Source: Rhodobacter sp. Har01 (lineage in GTDB: Bacteria > Pseudomonadota > Alphaproteobacteria > Rhodobacterales > Rhodobacteraceae). Taken from it: DNA of 64,000 bases. Position 1 is the stretch's first letter, and the number at the start of each line of letters is the position of its first letter. The notes below the pieces were generated by a model, which saw only the letters and a list, made by a program, of their open reading frames with translations, did no database searches and had not been told where the DNA came from. Both the position numbers and the translations under genes were made by a program. The stretch lies in NCBI RefSeq assembly GCF_020564565.1, contig NZ_JAJCTD010000003.1:186001-250000 (forward strand), in the 5' to 3' direction. Shown one piece after another: positions 36,641-45,547 of the stretch.

Positions 36641-37209
36641 TCCGCGCCCTCCCACCGGAACGGCCGCGGCGCCGCGGCCAGCAGCGGGGCTGCGGCATCC
36701 TTGGCCGACAGAACGGGCGCCTCAAGCCCCCAGTCGATGCCGATTTCCGGGTCATCCCAGCGCACCGCGCCATCGCAATCGGGGGCGTAGACATCGGTGC
36801 ACTTGTACTGCACCTCGGTGTCCTCGGTCAGGGTGACAAAGCCGTGCAGGAAGCCGCGCGGCACTAGGAGTTGGCGGCCGTTCTCGGCCGTCAGGTCCAC
36901 CGCCACCCATTTCGCAAAGCTGGGAGAGCCGGCGCGGAAATCCACTGCCACGTCGCGGATCGCGCCGCGCGAGCAACGGACCAATTTGTCCTGGGCATGC
37001 GGCGGGGCCTGGTAATGCAGCCCGCGCAGGGTGCCCCTTGCGGCGCTGAAACTGTGGTTGTCCTGCACCCAGGTCAGATGGTCCAAACCCGCCTCGGCCA
37101 TCCGGGCCGCGCTGAAGGTCTCGGCAAACCAGCCGCGCGCATCGCCGAACCGCCGCGGGGTCAGGATCAGCACGCCGGGCAAGGCGGTTTCGGTCACAAA
37201 GTCGCTCAC
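36637..37209 (-). CDS. rmlC: dTDP-4-dehydrorhamnose 3,5-epimerase
   Basis: A 190-residue cupin-fold epimerase, third step of dTDP-L-rhamnose synthesis. The segments [34 protein letters not shown] (catalytic His) and [13 protein letters not shown] match RmlC. The start is GTG (37209). It is the first gene of the rml operon, with a TTGACA hexamer about 70 bases upstream (37279-37284 on the minus strand), so the promoter probably lies there. The ending EGAE is close to the usual length. Confidence 0.95.
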   Translation of the reverse strand: MSDFVTETALPGVLILTPRRFGDARGWFAETFSAARMAEAGLDHLTWVQDNHSFSAARGTLRGLHYQAPPHAQDKLVRCSRGAIRDVAVDFRAGSPSFAKWVAVDLTAENGRQLLVPRGFLHGFVTLTEDTEVQYKCTDVYAPDCDGAVRWDDPEIGIDWGLEAPVLSAKDAAAPLLAAAPRPFRWEGAE

Positions 37210-37278
37210 GTCGCCTCCGATCCGGCCGAAGCGTCAATTCTGCCCCCGGGCCAAGCGGGTACAATTGGCACCCGAGCC

Positions 37279-37284
37279 TGTCAA
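37279..37284 (-). promoter_or_regulatory. Candidate -35 hexamer of the rml operon
   Basis: TTGACA on the minus strand, followed by GGCTCGGGTGCCAATTGTACC. The -35 match is perfect, but the -10 is poor (TGTACC at 15 bases), so the assignment is tentative. Confidence 0.35.
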
Positions 37285-37314
37285 CATATGGTTAACGCTG
37301 CCGCTTTCGCGCGG

Positions 37315-39732
37315 TCAGCCGAACAGCAGGTCGTCGAACAGCAGGATGGGGTCGGTGATGCCGCGAATCTCCAGCCGGTCCTCGGCCGAAAAGACCAGCG
37401 TGACCGAACCGGCACCAAGGATGACGTTCTCGGGGGCAAGGACATCGGCGATGCTGCGCGCCCCGCCACCCCAGAGACCGGGATCAAGCCGGATCGCGTC
37501 GATATCGGTCTCGAAGTCGAGCACGAGGTCGCGTCCACCATTGAAGACGAAGACATCTGCCCCCGCGCCGCCCAGCAGCTGGTCGTCGCCGCCGCGGCCC
37601 TCGATCACATCGGCGCCGCCGTTGCCGGTGATCACGTTCGCCCCCGCGTCGCCGATCAGGACATCGGCGAACTGCGACCCGGCGAGGTTCTCGACGGCAA
37701 GGAACGTGTCGCCCGCCGCGTCGCCGGTGTTGGTGCCGGGCGACGACAGGTCGGCCCGCAGCCCGGCCGAGGCATCGGAGTAGGTGGCAAAATCCTTGCC
37801 GTTGCCACCGTCCAGCCGGTCGGCCCCGGCGCCGCCGCGCAGGGTGTCGTTGCCCTCGCCGCCGAACAACTGGTCGTTGCCGGCCAGACCCAGCAACATG
37901 TCCGCGCCGTCGTTGCCCAAGAGCAGGTTGTTCACGGCGTTTCCGGTCAGCGTGTCGGCGAAGCGGGTGCCCGCCAGGTCCTCGATCGCGACATAGACCG
38001 GCTGCCCGGTCGCCTCGACTGCCATCGGCACGGCCTGGGCCTCGGACAGACTGACCGAGAGTCCCACGCTCAGCGCAGAGAAGTCCACTAGGTCGCGGCC
38101 CTCGCCGCCGTCGATGGTATCGGACCCGGGCGAAGCCAGAAAGACATCGTCCCCCGCGGTGCCATAGATCAGGTCGGCGGCCTCGGTGCCGATGAATCGG
38201 CCGTCGGCATTTGTGCGCGCGGGCGGTTCGTGCCACAGCGGGAACAGGGTGGTGCGCGCCAGCGTGGCGGCCAGGATCGGCAGACCGTTCGAGGAGAAGA
38301 TCTCCAGCACCTCGCCCCGCCAGCCGACGGTGCAGCCGGTGGCGGTCGGGGTGATGGTCAGGTCGGCCGCATCATGGACCCGGCCCCAGGACGACAGGTC
38401 GATGCGGTCGATGCCGACCTGAAAGTCGGCGATGCGGTCGGTCGCGCCATCGGCGTCCAGCACGAAGACATCGGCCCCTGCACCGCCAGAGAGCGTGTCC
38501 GATCCGGCCCCGTCGACCAGAATGTCGGCCCCCGCCTCGCCCGCCAGCACATCGTTGCCCGCGCCGCCCAGGATCAGGTCGCCCGCCGCCCCGCCGGTCA
38601 GGCTGTCCGCGCCCGCCGTGCCCGCAAGTGTCGGCGCCAATGCCCCCGGGTCCAGCCGCAGACGCGAGATTCCGGTGCCCTCGCCCGCCACGAAGACCTC
38701 AATCTGGCCGTTCACCACCCGCGCCTCAAGCGCGGTGATCGCCTCCAGCGCCAGTTCGGGCGTGTCCAGAAGCGTGGCGGTCAGCACCAGCCGGCCATCG
38801 GGCAGCAGCGCGAAAAGGTGCAAGCCCCCGTCGCCGCCGCCCGCCACGACGAAGGCGCGGTCGCCCAGGTTGACCGCCGCCACCGCCGAGACGCCGGCGA
38901 ACCGCGTGTCCAGCGTGTCGATCACATGGTCGGTCACGCTCAGCCGCCCGTTCGCCGCGATCTCCAGCACCGACAGCGACGAGGACGAGGCGGAAGCGAC
39001 AACCAGGAAGCTGCGCCCGCCCGACTCGATGGCGGCGACCGCGGTCGGGTCAGACATGCCCAGGCCGGCCGCGGCGCCGATGCGTCCCGCCTCGGTCAGC
39101 CGGCCATCGGCGCCAACTGCGTAACTGGTCACCCGGTCCCCGGCCAGCGACAAGGCAATGACGTAGGGCTGGCCGCCGATGCTGACGGCGGTCATCTTGC
39201 GGATGTCGATGCCCTGCAAGTCAGGGCCGGCCTCCAGCTCTTGCAGCAAGGTCATGGTACCGTCCTGGCCGCAGCTGAAGGCGTGGATCGACCCGTCGTT
39301 GGCCCGTGCCCCGTAGAAATACGTCTGCCCGCCGGTCTGCACCCAAGTCTCGGCCGAGATCACCCCGGCCAGGCTGCCGATCGGTCGAATCCAGCGGTCG
39401 AATGTCCCGTCGGTCTCCAGCCGGTAGGTCAGGGTGCGAGCCTGGTTCGCCCCCGAGGTGACCAGAACCGTCTGGCCGGCGAAGGGCATCAGGTCCAGCG
39501 TGCCCGGGGCGGGCAGGATGGTGGTTGCGGCCAGGCTGATCATGCCGACCTGCGTCATGCCGGCGTCGATCTCAAGCGCCAGAACGCCGCCACCCGCGCG
39601 GGTGATGGAGTAGAGCATCACAGTGCCGCCCTGCACCGTCAGCAGCAGGTCGTCGATCCCCGACACCATGTTGAGCGGTGCGTCGAGGAAGGTCTCGATC
39701 GTCTGAAAGGAATACACCCCGGCCCCCGCCAC
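37315..39732 (-). CDS. Large RTX (hemolysin-type calcium-binding) protein with beta-propeller-like N-terminus
   Basis: An 805-residue secreted protein. Residues 1-365 form repeated 40-50 residue units, with short phrases such as AVAAIESGGRSFLVVAS and AVAAVNLGDRAFVVAGG, suggesting a beta-propeller. RTX nonapeptide blocks of GGxGxDxLx type follow at about 370-420 and about 515-745 (for example GGEGNDTLRGGAGADRLDGG). The C-terminus (DPILLFDDLLFG) resembles type I secretion signals. There is no N-terminal signal peptide, and no HlyB/HlyD/TolC genes are adjacent. Calcium should fold the RTX blocks outside the cell. The start at GTG 39732 has a weak ribosome site and may be wrong. It probably acts in surface attachment within the capsule, but that is an inference from location. 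Confidence 0.88.
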   Translation of the reverse strand: MAGAGVYSFQTIETFLDAPLNMVSGIDDLLLTVQGGTVMLYSITRAGGGVLALEIDAGMTQVGMISLAATTILPAPGTLDLMPFAGQTVLVTSGANQARTLTYRLETDGTFDRWIRPIGSLAGVISAETWVQTGGQTYFYGARANDGSIHAFSCGQDGTMTLLQELEAGPDLQGIDIRKMTAVSIGGQPYVIALSLAGDRVTSYAVGADGRLTEAGRIGAAAGLGMSDPTAVAAIESGGRSFLVVASASSSSLSVLEIAANGRLSVTDHVIDTLDTRFAGVSAVAAVNLGDRAFVVAGGGDGGLHLFALLPDGRLVLTATLLDTPELALEAITALEARVVNGQIEVFVAGEGTGISRLRLDPGALAPTLAGTAGADSLTGGAAGDLILGGAGNDVLAGEAGADILVDGAGSDTLSGGAGADVFVLDADGATDRIADFQVGIDRIDLSSWGRVHDAADLTITPTATGCTVGWRGEVLEIFSSNGLPILAATLARTTLFPLWHEPPARTNADGRFIGTEAADLIYGTAGDDVFLASPGSDTIDGGEGRDLVDFSALSVGLSVSLSEAQAVPMAVEATGQPVYVAIEDLAGTRFADTLTGNAVNNLLLGNDGADMLLGLAGNDQLFGGEGNDTLRGGAGADRLDGGNGKDFATYSDASAGLRADLSSPGTNTGDAAGDTFLAVENLAGSQFADVLIGDAGANVITGNGGADVIEGRGGDDQLLGGAGADVFVFNGGRDLVLDFETDIDAIRLDPGLWGGGARSIADVLAPENVILGAGSVTLVFSAEDRLEIRGITDPILLFDDLLFG

Positions 39733-39866
39733 ATGTTCCCCAGCGGTCAGGATTGCCGGGCAAAACCGATCAGGGCGGGCAGAAACCGCGGCGCAAACCG
39801 GGCATTTCGCTGCAATGCCGGTCGAATATGCGCGAAATCTTCACCTTTCGGCGGCAGGACAGGGGC

Positions 39867-40796
39867 ATGGCGCAGGATCACGTCAGCATCGTCATGGCCA
39901 CCCGAAACGGCGCGGCACATCTTCCGGCGCAGCTGGCAAGCCTGGCCTGGCAAAGCCATCGGAACTGGTCGCTGTTCGTCTCGGACGACGATTCGACCGA
40001 TGCCACCCGCGACGTGCTGGCCAATTTCTCCCTGCCGCGTCCGCTGCGGTTGACCCGGGGTCCCTGTGCCGGAACCTCGGCGGCGAACTTCCTGTCCGCG
40101 CTGGCGCATCCTGACCTGCCCGATGGCCCGGTGGCGCTGGCCGACCAGGACGACGTCTGGCTGAAGGGCAAGCTCGCCCGCGCCCTGCGGCGGCTGGGGT
40201 CGGCGCCGGGGCCGGCGCTCTATGCCGCCGAAAGCCTGCTGTGCGACGCCGGCCTTCGGCCGCTGCGCCGTTCCAGGGCGCCGGGGGCGCAGCCGGGCTT
40301 TGGCAATGCGCTGGTGCAGAACCTGTTCGGCGGCCACACCCTGGTTCTGAACTCCGCGGCACTTGCGCTGGTGCGGCAGGCCCTGGCCCTGCTGGGGCCT
40401 GATGGTGCGCGCGGCATCGCCTATCACGACTGGTTTCTTTACCAGCTTGTCGCCGGGGCCGGCGGGCGGCTGCTGCTCGACCCGCTGCCGGTGGCGCTGT
40501 ATCGCCAGCATGGCGGCAACGAACTGGGCGGCAGCGGCGATGCGCGGGCGGCGCTGCGGCGGCTGGCGATGCTGGCCTCGGGGCGGTGGGGCGGCGCGAT
40601 GCGGGCGCAGGCGCAGGCACTGGCGCGCGTCGAAACCCTGCTCACCGCACCGGCGCGGCAGACGCTGACGGCCTACCTTGCCGCCCCGCCGGCCGGACTG
40701 CACCGGGCCAGGGCGCTGGCAGCCGCCGGCATCGGCCGCGCGTCGCGCGGGGGACAGGCCCTGATGCAGACCGCGGCGCTGTTCGGACGGGTCTGA
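39867..40796 (+). CDS. GT2-family glycosyltransferase
   Basis: A 309-residue GT-A glycosyltransferase: VSIVMATRNGAAHLPAQLASL at the start, SDDDSTDAT, the metal motif LADQDDVWLKGKL and a late LYRQHGGNELGGSG. It is clearly related to the enzyme at 30536-31498 in motif order and wording, so the two are paralogues at the two ends of the capsule region. The ATG 39867 has AGGGG upstream; an in-frame ATG at 39828 is possible. Its stop directly abuts the stop of the convergent UDP-glucose dehydrogenase gene (TGATCA). Confidence 0.87.
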   Translation: MAQDHVSIVMATRNGAAHLPAQLASLAWQSHRNWSLFVSDDDSTDATRDVLANFSLPRPLRLTRGPCAGTSAANFLSALAHPDLPDGPVALADQDDVWLKGKLARALRRLGSAPGPALYAAESLLCDAGLRPLRRSRAPGAQPGFGNALVQNLFGGHTLVLNSAALALVRQALALLGPDGARGIAYHDWFLYQLVAGAGGRLLLDPLPVALYRQHGGNELGGSGDARAALRRLAMLASGRWGGAMRAQAQALARVETLLTAPARQTLTAYLAAPPAGLHRARALAAAGIGRASRGGQALMQTAALFGRV

Positions 40797-42101
40797 TCAG
40801 CGCCCGACGCCGGCGTACCGTTCGAAACCCGCGGCCTCAACCTCGGCCGGATCATAGATGTTGCGCAGATCAGCCAGGCGCGGCACCGCCATCTTTCTGG
40901 CCAGCCGGCCCAGGTCCAGCGCGCGAAACTCGTTCCATTCGGTCAGGATCACCACCAGGTCGGCCCCCTGTGCCGCCTGGTAGGCGTTGTCGGCCCATTT
41001 CACTCCCGGCAGCAGCGCCTCGCCCTCGTGCTTGCCTTGCGGATCGCAGACCCGGACCTTGGCCCCCGCCCCGACCAGAGCCGGGACCAGGGTCAGGGAC
41101 GGCGCCTCGCGCATGTCGTCGGTGTTGGGCTTGAAGGTCACGCCCAGGATGGCGATGGTCTTGTCGCGCAGAACCCCGTCGCAGAGGTCCTCGATCTTTG
41201 CGACCATCCGCCGCTTCACCTCTTCGTTGACCTTGATCACGGTCTCGACGATCTGCATCGGCACCGCGTGGTCCTGGCCGATCCGGGCCAGCGCCTTGGT
41301 GTCCTTGGGAAAGCACGACCCGCCGTAGCCCGGCCCGGCATGCAGGAACTTCGACCCGATCCGGCCGTCCATCCCCATGCCCTTGGCCACCGCCTTGACG
41401 TCGGCCCCGACCCGTTCGCACAGCGCGGCGATTTCGTTGATGAAGGTGATCTTCGTCGCCAGAAAGGCGTTCGCGGCGTACTTGATCATCTCGGCGCTTT
41501 CCAGGCCGGTATAGACCACCGGGAATTCGCGCAACGAGAGCGGGCGGTAAAGCTCTGCCATCACCTTGCGCGCGCGGTCGCCCTCGACCCCGATCACCAC
41601 CCGGTCGGGGCGCATGAAATCGTCGATCGCCGCGCCCTCGCGCAGGAACTCCGGGTTCGAAGCGACATCGAACACCGCGCCCGGATTGGCGGCGCGCACC
41701 GCCTCGGCCACCTTGCGGTTGGTGCCCACCGGAACCGTGGATTTCGTCACCACCACCGCGTAGTTGGTCAAGGCGCGGCCGATTTCCTCGGCCGCCGCCA
41801 TCACGTAGCTCAGGTCGGCGTGGCCGTCGCCCCGGCGCGTCGGCGTGCCCACGGCGATGAACACCGCTTCGGCGCCGGCCACCGCCTGAGCGATGTCGGT
41901 GGTGAAACTCAACCGCCCGGCGGCGACGTTCTTGGCCATCAGCGCCTCAAGCCCGGGCTCGTAGATCGGCACTTCGCCGGCCTGCAGCCGCTCGATCTTC
42001 TCGGGGTTCTTGTCGACACAGACGACCTCGTGCCCGAAGTCCGAGAAACACACCCCCGAAACCAGGCCGACATAACCTGTCCCGATCATCGCGATCCGCA
42101 T
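40797..42101 (-). CDS. ugd: UDP-glucose 6-dehydrogenase
   Basis: A 434-residue dehydrogenase that makes UDP-glucuronate with two NAD. The N-terminal MRIAMIGTGYVGLVSGVCF binds NAD, TKSTVPVGTN follows, and the catalytic Cys is in GPGYGGSCFPKDTKAL (about 263). Its product is a precursor of acidic capsule units, which suits its place beside the capsule genes. A good sigma-70-type promoter lies upstream. The start choice gives the normal family N-terminus. Confidence 0.96.
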   Translation of the reverse strand: MRIAMIGTGYVGLVSGVCFSDFGHEVVCVDKNPEKIERLQAGEVPIYEPGLEALMAKNVAAGRLSFTTDIAQAVAGAEAVFIAVGTPTRRGDGHADLSYVMAAAEEIGRALTNYAVVVTKSTVPVGTNRKVAEAVRAANPGAVFDVASNPEFLREGAAIDDFMRPDRVVIGVEGDRARKVMAELYRPLSLREFPVVYTGLESAEMIKYAANAFLATKITFINEIAALCERVGADVKAVAKGMGMDGRIGSKFLHAGPGYGGSCFPKDTKALARIGQDHAVPMQIVETVIKVNEEVKRRMVAKIEDLCDGVLRDKTIAILGVTFKPNTDDMREAPSLTLVPALVGAGAKVRVCDPQGKHEGEALLPGVKWADNAYQAAQGADLVVILTEWNEFRALDLGRLARKMAVPRLADLRNIYDPAEVEAAGFERYAGVGR

Positions 42102-42133
42102 TTCGGCACCTTCCCAGACATATGGCGGCCCCA

Positions 42134-42161
42134 CTTAGAGGACCGCCACAGGATCTGTCAA
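42134..42161 (-). promoter_or_regulatory. Promoter of UDP-glucose dehydrogenase gene
   Basis: TTGACA (42156-42161) and TCTAAG (42134-42139) on the minus strand, 16 bases apart, end 32 bases before the ATG. The -35 is perfect and the -10 matches 4 of 6. Confidence 0.55.
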
Positions 42162-42201
42162 ACACCGCCCGGTCGGGGCCGTGGAAAAGCCGGCGCTGCA
42201 C

Positions 42202-44541
42202 TCAGTAGTCGGTTTCGATGTAGCAGCTCATCAGCGCGATGCCGATGACCGAAGACGTGCCGCCGACGCTGGCATAGCCGTAGAGGTTCAACAGCGTGGC
42301 GGCAGCCGGAATGTCGGTCGTGACGGTGCCGCTGGCGGTCGCCCCGGTGACCAGGTTGTTGACTTCATAGTTCAGCACCTGCGTGGTGCCGGGCGGTGAG
42401 AACAGCACCAGTTCATAGACGCTCGACCGGTCGGCGGTCGGAACCGGGAACGCCGCCCCAAGGTCGATCTTGCTGGCGGTGCCGGACCCGTCGTTGTGCA
42501 GGACCTGGACGTTCGCATCCGCAGCGTCCCACCCCATGCCGACCATGTTGACAATGCTCGAAGGCTCGACATCGGTCGGCGCCGCGGTCGAGTTGCGCAA
42601 CCCGACAAAGGCCCGGTGCGTTGCCGTCGCGCCGCCGGTCGCATTGCCCCAGCGGCAGACGTAAAGGAACCCGCCAAGCGCGGCTGCCGTGCCGCCGATG
42701 CCGAACTGGTTGCCGCCACAGCGGAAGCCGGCCACCGCCGTGGTCGCCGCCGTGGTGACCAGATAGTCGATCCGGCGCATCATCGTGTGCAGGTTTGTCG
42801 TGGCAACGCTTGCGGCCGTGGCGGTTCCGGTCGCGGTCGGGGTCGCCAGCCCCAGCGCCGTCACACTGTTGGCATTGCCCTGCGGAACCCAGAGGCCCAC
42901 CTTGTTGCGGGCCAGCAGCGGTTGCAGCGACGAATCCAGTCCCGACGGCCCCATGATCGCCGGCAGGATGCGCCCGCCGACATTGCGGCCGAACAGCTTG
43001 ACACCGCCGGCCGCCGGTGCGGCCGGAGCGGAGATCACCGGAAGCCGCAACTGGCCGCCCTCGATCTCGACATCGGCCGCTCCGGCGAAGGCGCCGCCGT
43101 TGTTGTATTGCACCTCGCCGGATGCCCCGCCCGGGGAACCGCCGCCGCCGCCGGACGGCGCGGCCCAGCTGCCGTCGGCGCGCAGGAAGTTGGTCGTTCC
43201 GCCGCCCGAGGCCGGGGCCAGACCCTTGGCGCCGCTGGTGAAGGTGTCCAGCAGGGCGGTCGCCTGCGTGCCGGTCAGGTCTTCCGGATTGCCCGTCCCG
43301 GCCGTGGCCCGCCCCTTGAGCGTTGCGGTGGCGACATTGGCCAGCTTGGCATTGGTCACCGCTGCCGCCGCGATCACGGTCGCTCCGTCCCCGGTCGAGG
43401 TGACATCGCCGCTGTGGTTCGGGTGGACGTAGGCATTGGCCCCGGCGGCGATGCCGGCCAGCTTCGTCTCCTGCGCCACGGTGAAGCTGGCCGTGGTGTT
43501 CGTGAGCACCGTTGCCAAGGGTTGCTTGCCGTCAAGGGTGGCCTGCAGGCTGCCCACATCGGCCACCCCGATCGACAGCAGGGCCTTGACCTGTGCCGCC
43601 GTCAGCGCCTCGGGCGTGCCGGCGCCCGCCGTCGCGCGGCCCAGGATCGACCCGCTGGCCAGATCGGCCAGCTTGTCCAGCGAGACGGCAGCGGCGTCGA
43701 TGGACCAGACCGTGCCCGTGCCGCTGACCGTGATGTCGCCCTTGTCGCCGTCGCTGACACCGCCGCCACTGCCGCCGGTGCCGACCACGATGGTGGTGCC
43801 CGCGGTGCGCAGCTTGACCTCGCCCGTCGTGGTGTTCAGCCACATCGTGCCGTCCGCCGGGGCGGCGGGGTCGCTTGCCTGGCCGCCCAGGTGCAGCGGT
43901 TGCGGCAGCGTCACCTCGCCGGTCGCCGCCGCCGCGGTCAGGGCGCTGAACCAGCTTGACCCGTCGGCGCTGACCTTGACCGAGAAGTCGTCCGCGCCCG
44001 CCGTGCCCATCTCGGCCCGGCCGGAAAAGCCGGTCTGGAACAGCAGGCTGGCGGTGTCGCCCGCCGCCGCCTTGTTCAGCTTCAGTTGATGCCCGGCCCC
44101 GGCGTGGGTCAACAGCGTCGCAGCCGAAGACACCGCCAGCCGGTTCGTCGCATCCGGCGTGGCCGCGACGCCGAGGCGCTGGAAGCTGGCCTCGTCGGCC
44201 CCCGCCGGCACTGCCCAGCCCAACCCGGTCCAGACCACCGGCCGGCCCTCGGCCAGAACCTGCGCGGTCCAGCCGGGGCGGGCGGTATGGAACTGCCAAC
44301 CGGTCTCGGTCATCACCGCGACCTTGCCGTCCTGCCCGGCCCACTCGACCTGCCCGCCGGCGGCCACGATATAGCGGTCGCCGATCCCGGCCAGCGCCGG
44401 CGGCAGGGTCAGCGTCCGGCTGATCACCGCCAATTGCACGACCACATCCAGCACCCCCAGCACCTCGTTGTGGGTGACATGTTTTTGCGCCTGATTGGGC
44501 AGGATCAGGGGAAGCCCCAGGATGGTGGTGTCGTCTGCCAT
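42202..44541 (-). CDS. DUF2793 phage/GTA-type tail-fibre-like protein
   Basis: A 779-residue protein. Residues 1-100 are a DUF2793 domain (LGLPLILPNQAQKHVTHNEVL). The middle holds phage-tail-fibre motifs, including two related repeats with GRATAGAGTPEALTAAQ and GRATAGTGNPEDLTGTQ, plus LDGKQPLATVLTNTTASF and NAYVHPNHSGDVTSTGDG. The C-terminal part (about 550-779) is beta-rich. DUF2793 proteins occur as tail fibres of phages and, in Rhodobacter capsulatus, of its gene transfer agent, outside the main structural cluster. No other phage gene is near. In that species the receptor is capsule, so its location right next to capsule genes is worth noting. Confidence 0.78.
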   Translation of the reverse strand: MADDTTILGLPLILPNQAQKHVTHNEVLGVLDVVVQLAVISRTLTLPPALAGIGDRYIVAAGGQVEWAGQDGKVAVMTETGWQFHTARPGWTAQVLAEGRPVVWTGLGWAVPAGADEASFQRLGVAATPDATNRLAVSSAATLLTHAGAGHQLKLNKAAAGDTASLLFQTGFSGRAEMGTAGADDFSVKVSADGSSWFSALTAAAATGEVTLPQPLHLGGQASDPAAPADGTMWLNTTTGEVKLRTAGTTIVVGTGGSGGGVSDGDKGDITVSGTGTVWSIDAAAVSLDKLADLASGSILGRATAGAGTPEALTAAQVKALLSIGVADVGSLQATLDGKQPLATVLTNTTASFTVAQETKLAGIAAGANAYVHPNHSGDVTSTGDGATVIAAAAVTNAKLANVATATLKGRATAGTGNPEDLTGTQATALLDTFTSGAKGLAPASGGGTTNFLRADGSWAAPSGGGGGSPGGASGEVQYNNGGAFAGAADVEIEGGQLRLPVISAPAAPAAGGVKLFGRNVGGRILPAIMGPSGLDSSLQPLLARNKVGLWVPQGNANSVTALGLATPTATGTATAASVATTNLHTMMRRIDYLVTTAATTAVAGFRCGGNQFGIGGTAAALGGFLYVCRWGNATGGATATHRAFVGLRNSTAAPTDVEPSSIVNMVGMGWDAADANVQVLHNDGSGTASKIDLGAAFPVPTADRSSVYELVLFSPPGTTQVLNYEVNNLVTGATASGTVTTDIPAAATLLNLYGYASVGGTSSVIGIALMSCYIETDY

Positions 44542-44625
44542 GAAAACCTCCGCGGGAACGCCTTGACGCGCGACCCTAGGAGAGCGTGCTGAAGGCCCGG
44601 TAACCCGACCGCGCGCCGCCGGGCC

Positions 44626-45525
44626 TCAGGGCGCAACACCGGTCGGCAGCGCCGCCCGGCCGGTTCGCGCCTCGGCCCAGGTGTTCAGACTGACCGCGCC
44701 GACGATCAGCGCGCCGCCGGCAATCACCCAGGGGTCCACCGCCTCGCCGAAGGCCAGCGCCCCCAAGGCCGCAGACCACAGGATCTGCAGGAAGGTCACC
44801 GGCTGGGTGACCGACAGCGGCGCGGCACCAAAGGCCCGCGACATGGCGTAGTGTCCGAAGCTGGCCAGCGCGGCAACCACCGCCAGCCAGGCCAGTTGCA
44901 CCGCCCCGACCGGCTGCCAGACCCACAGCGCCAGCGGCAGCAGGCCTAGCGTGACGCTGACCGACATCACCGCGACCACCACCCCCGCGGGGGCGATCAG
45001 GCTCAGGCGCTTGGCAAAGAGGTAGCTGAAGGCGAAGCAGACCGTGGCCGCGATCTGGCTCAGGTGCCCCTCGGTCACCTCGCGAAAGCCGGGGCGCAGG
45101 ACGATCAGCGTCCCCGCAAGCGCCGCCGCGACAACCATCGCCCGGCGCAGGCCCAGCGGCTCGCCCAGCAGCACCCCGGCCAGAACCAGCACGATGACCG
45201 GGTTCAGGAAGGCAATCGCCGACATCTCGGCCACCGGCACCCGTGCCATGGCGTGAAACCAGAACACCACCGCGGCCACATGCAGCACGCCGCGCCAACC
45301 GAACAGGCGCCAGACCGGCGCTGGAAAGCGGCTGCGCAGGATCGGCCGCAGCATCGGCAGGAAAAACACCACGCCAAAGCCAAACCGGATGAACGCCGCC
45401 TGCGCCGCCGGCAACTCGGTGCCCAGGTGCTTGACCACCCCGTTCACCCCCACGAAGGCCAGTCCCGAGGCCAGCATCCACGCCGCCCCCGCCAGAGGCC
45501 GCCCTTGGTCGGTTGCATCCGTCAT
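44626..45525 (-). CDS. EamA-family (DMT superfamily) membrane transporter
   Basis: A 299-residue drug/metabolite transporter with ten predicted helices in two EamA repeats (about 10-140 and 150-285). LLGEPLGLRRAMVVAAALAGTLIV ends the first repeat. Substrate unknown; such proteins export amino acids, nucleosides or organic cations. I used the ATG at 45525 (MTDATDQ) rather than one 12 codons earlier. It is 22 bases downstream of the LysE-type exporter gene on the same strand, so a three-gene export cluster with it and the ACT protein is likely. Confidence 0.88.
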   Translation of the reverse strand: MTDATDQGRPLAGAAWMLASGLAFVGVNGVVKHLGTELPAAQAAFIRFGFGVVFFLPMLRPILRSRFPAPVWRLFGWRGVLHVAAVVFWFHAMARVPVAEMSAIAFLNPVIVLVLAGVLLGEPLGLRRAMVVAAALAGTLIVLRPGFREVTEGHLSQIAATVCFAFSYLFAKRLSLIAPAGVVVAVMSVSVTLGLLPLALWVWQPVGAVQLAWLAVVAALASFGHYAMSRAFGAAPLSVTQPVTFLQILWSAALGALAFGEAVDPWVIAGGALIVGAVSLNTWAEARTGRAALPTGVAP

Positions 45526-45547
45526 GCCGGCGCTTCCACACCGGGCG

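Noticed and set aside
37315..39732. Repetitive DNA suggesting a CRISPR or satellite array
   Set aside because: The periodicity is that of RTX nonapeptide codons within one open frame; no identical repeats with unique spacers exist.
40794..40799. TGATCA at the abutting stops as a regulatory palindrome
   Set aside because: It results from two convergent stop codons (TGA and its complement); no further symmetry extends from it.
42202..44541. Prophage remnant
   Set aside because: Only a tail-fibre gene is present; no integrase, att repeats, portal, capsid or terminase is nearby.
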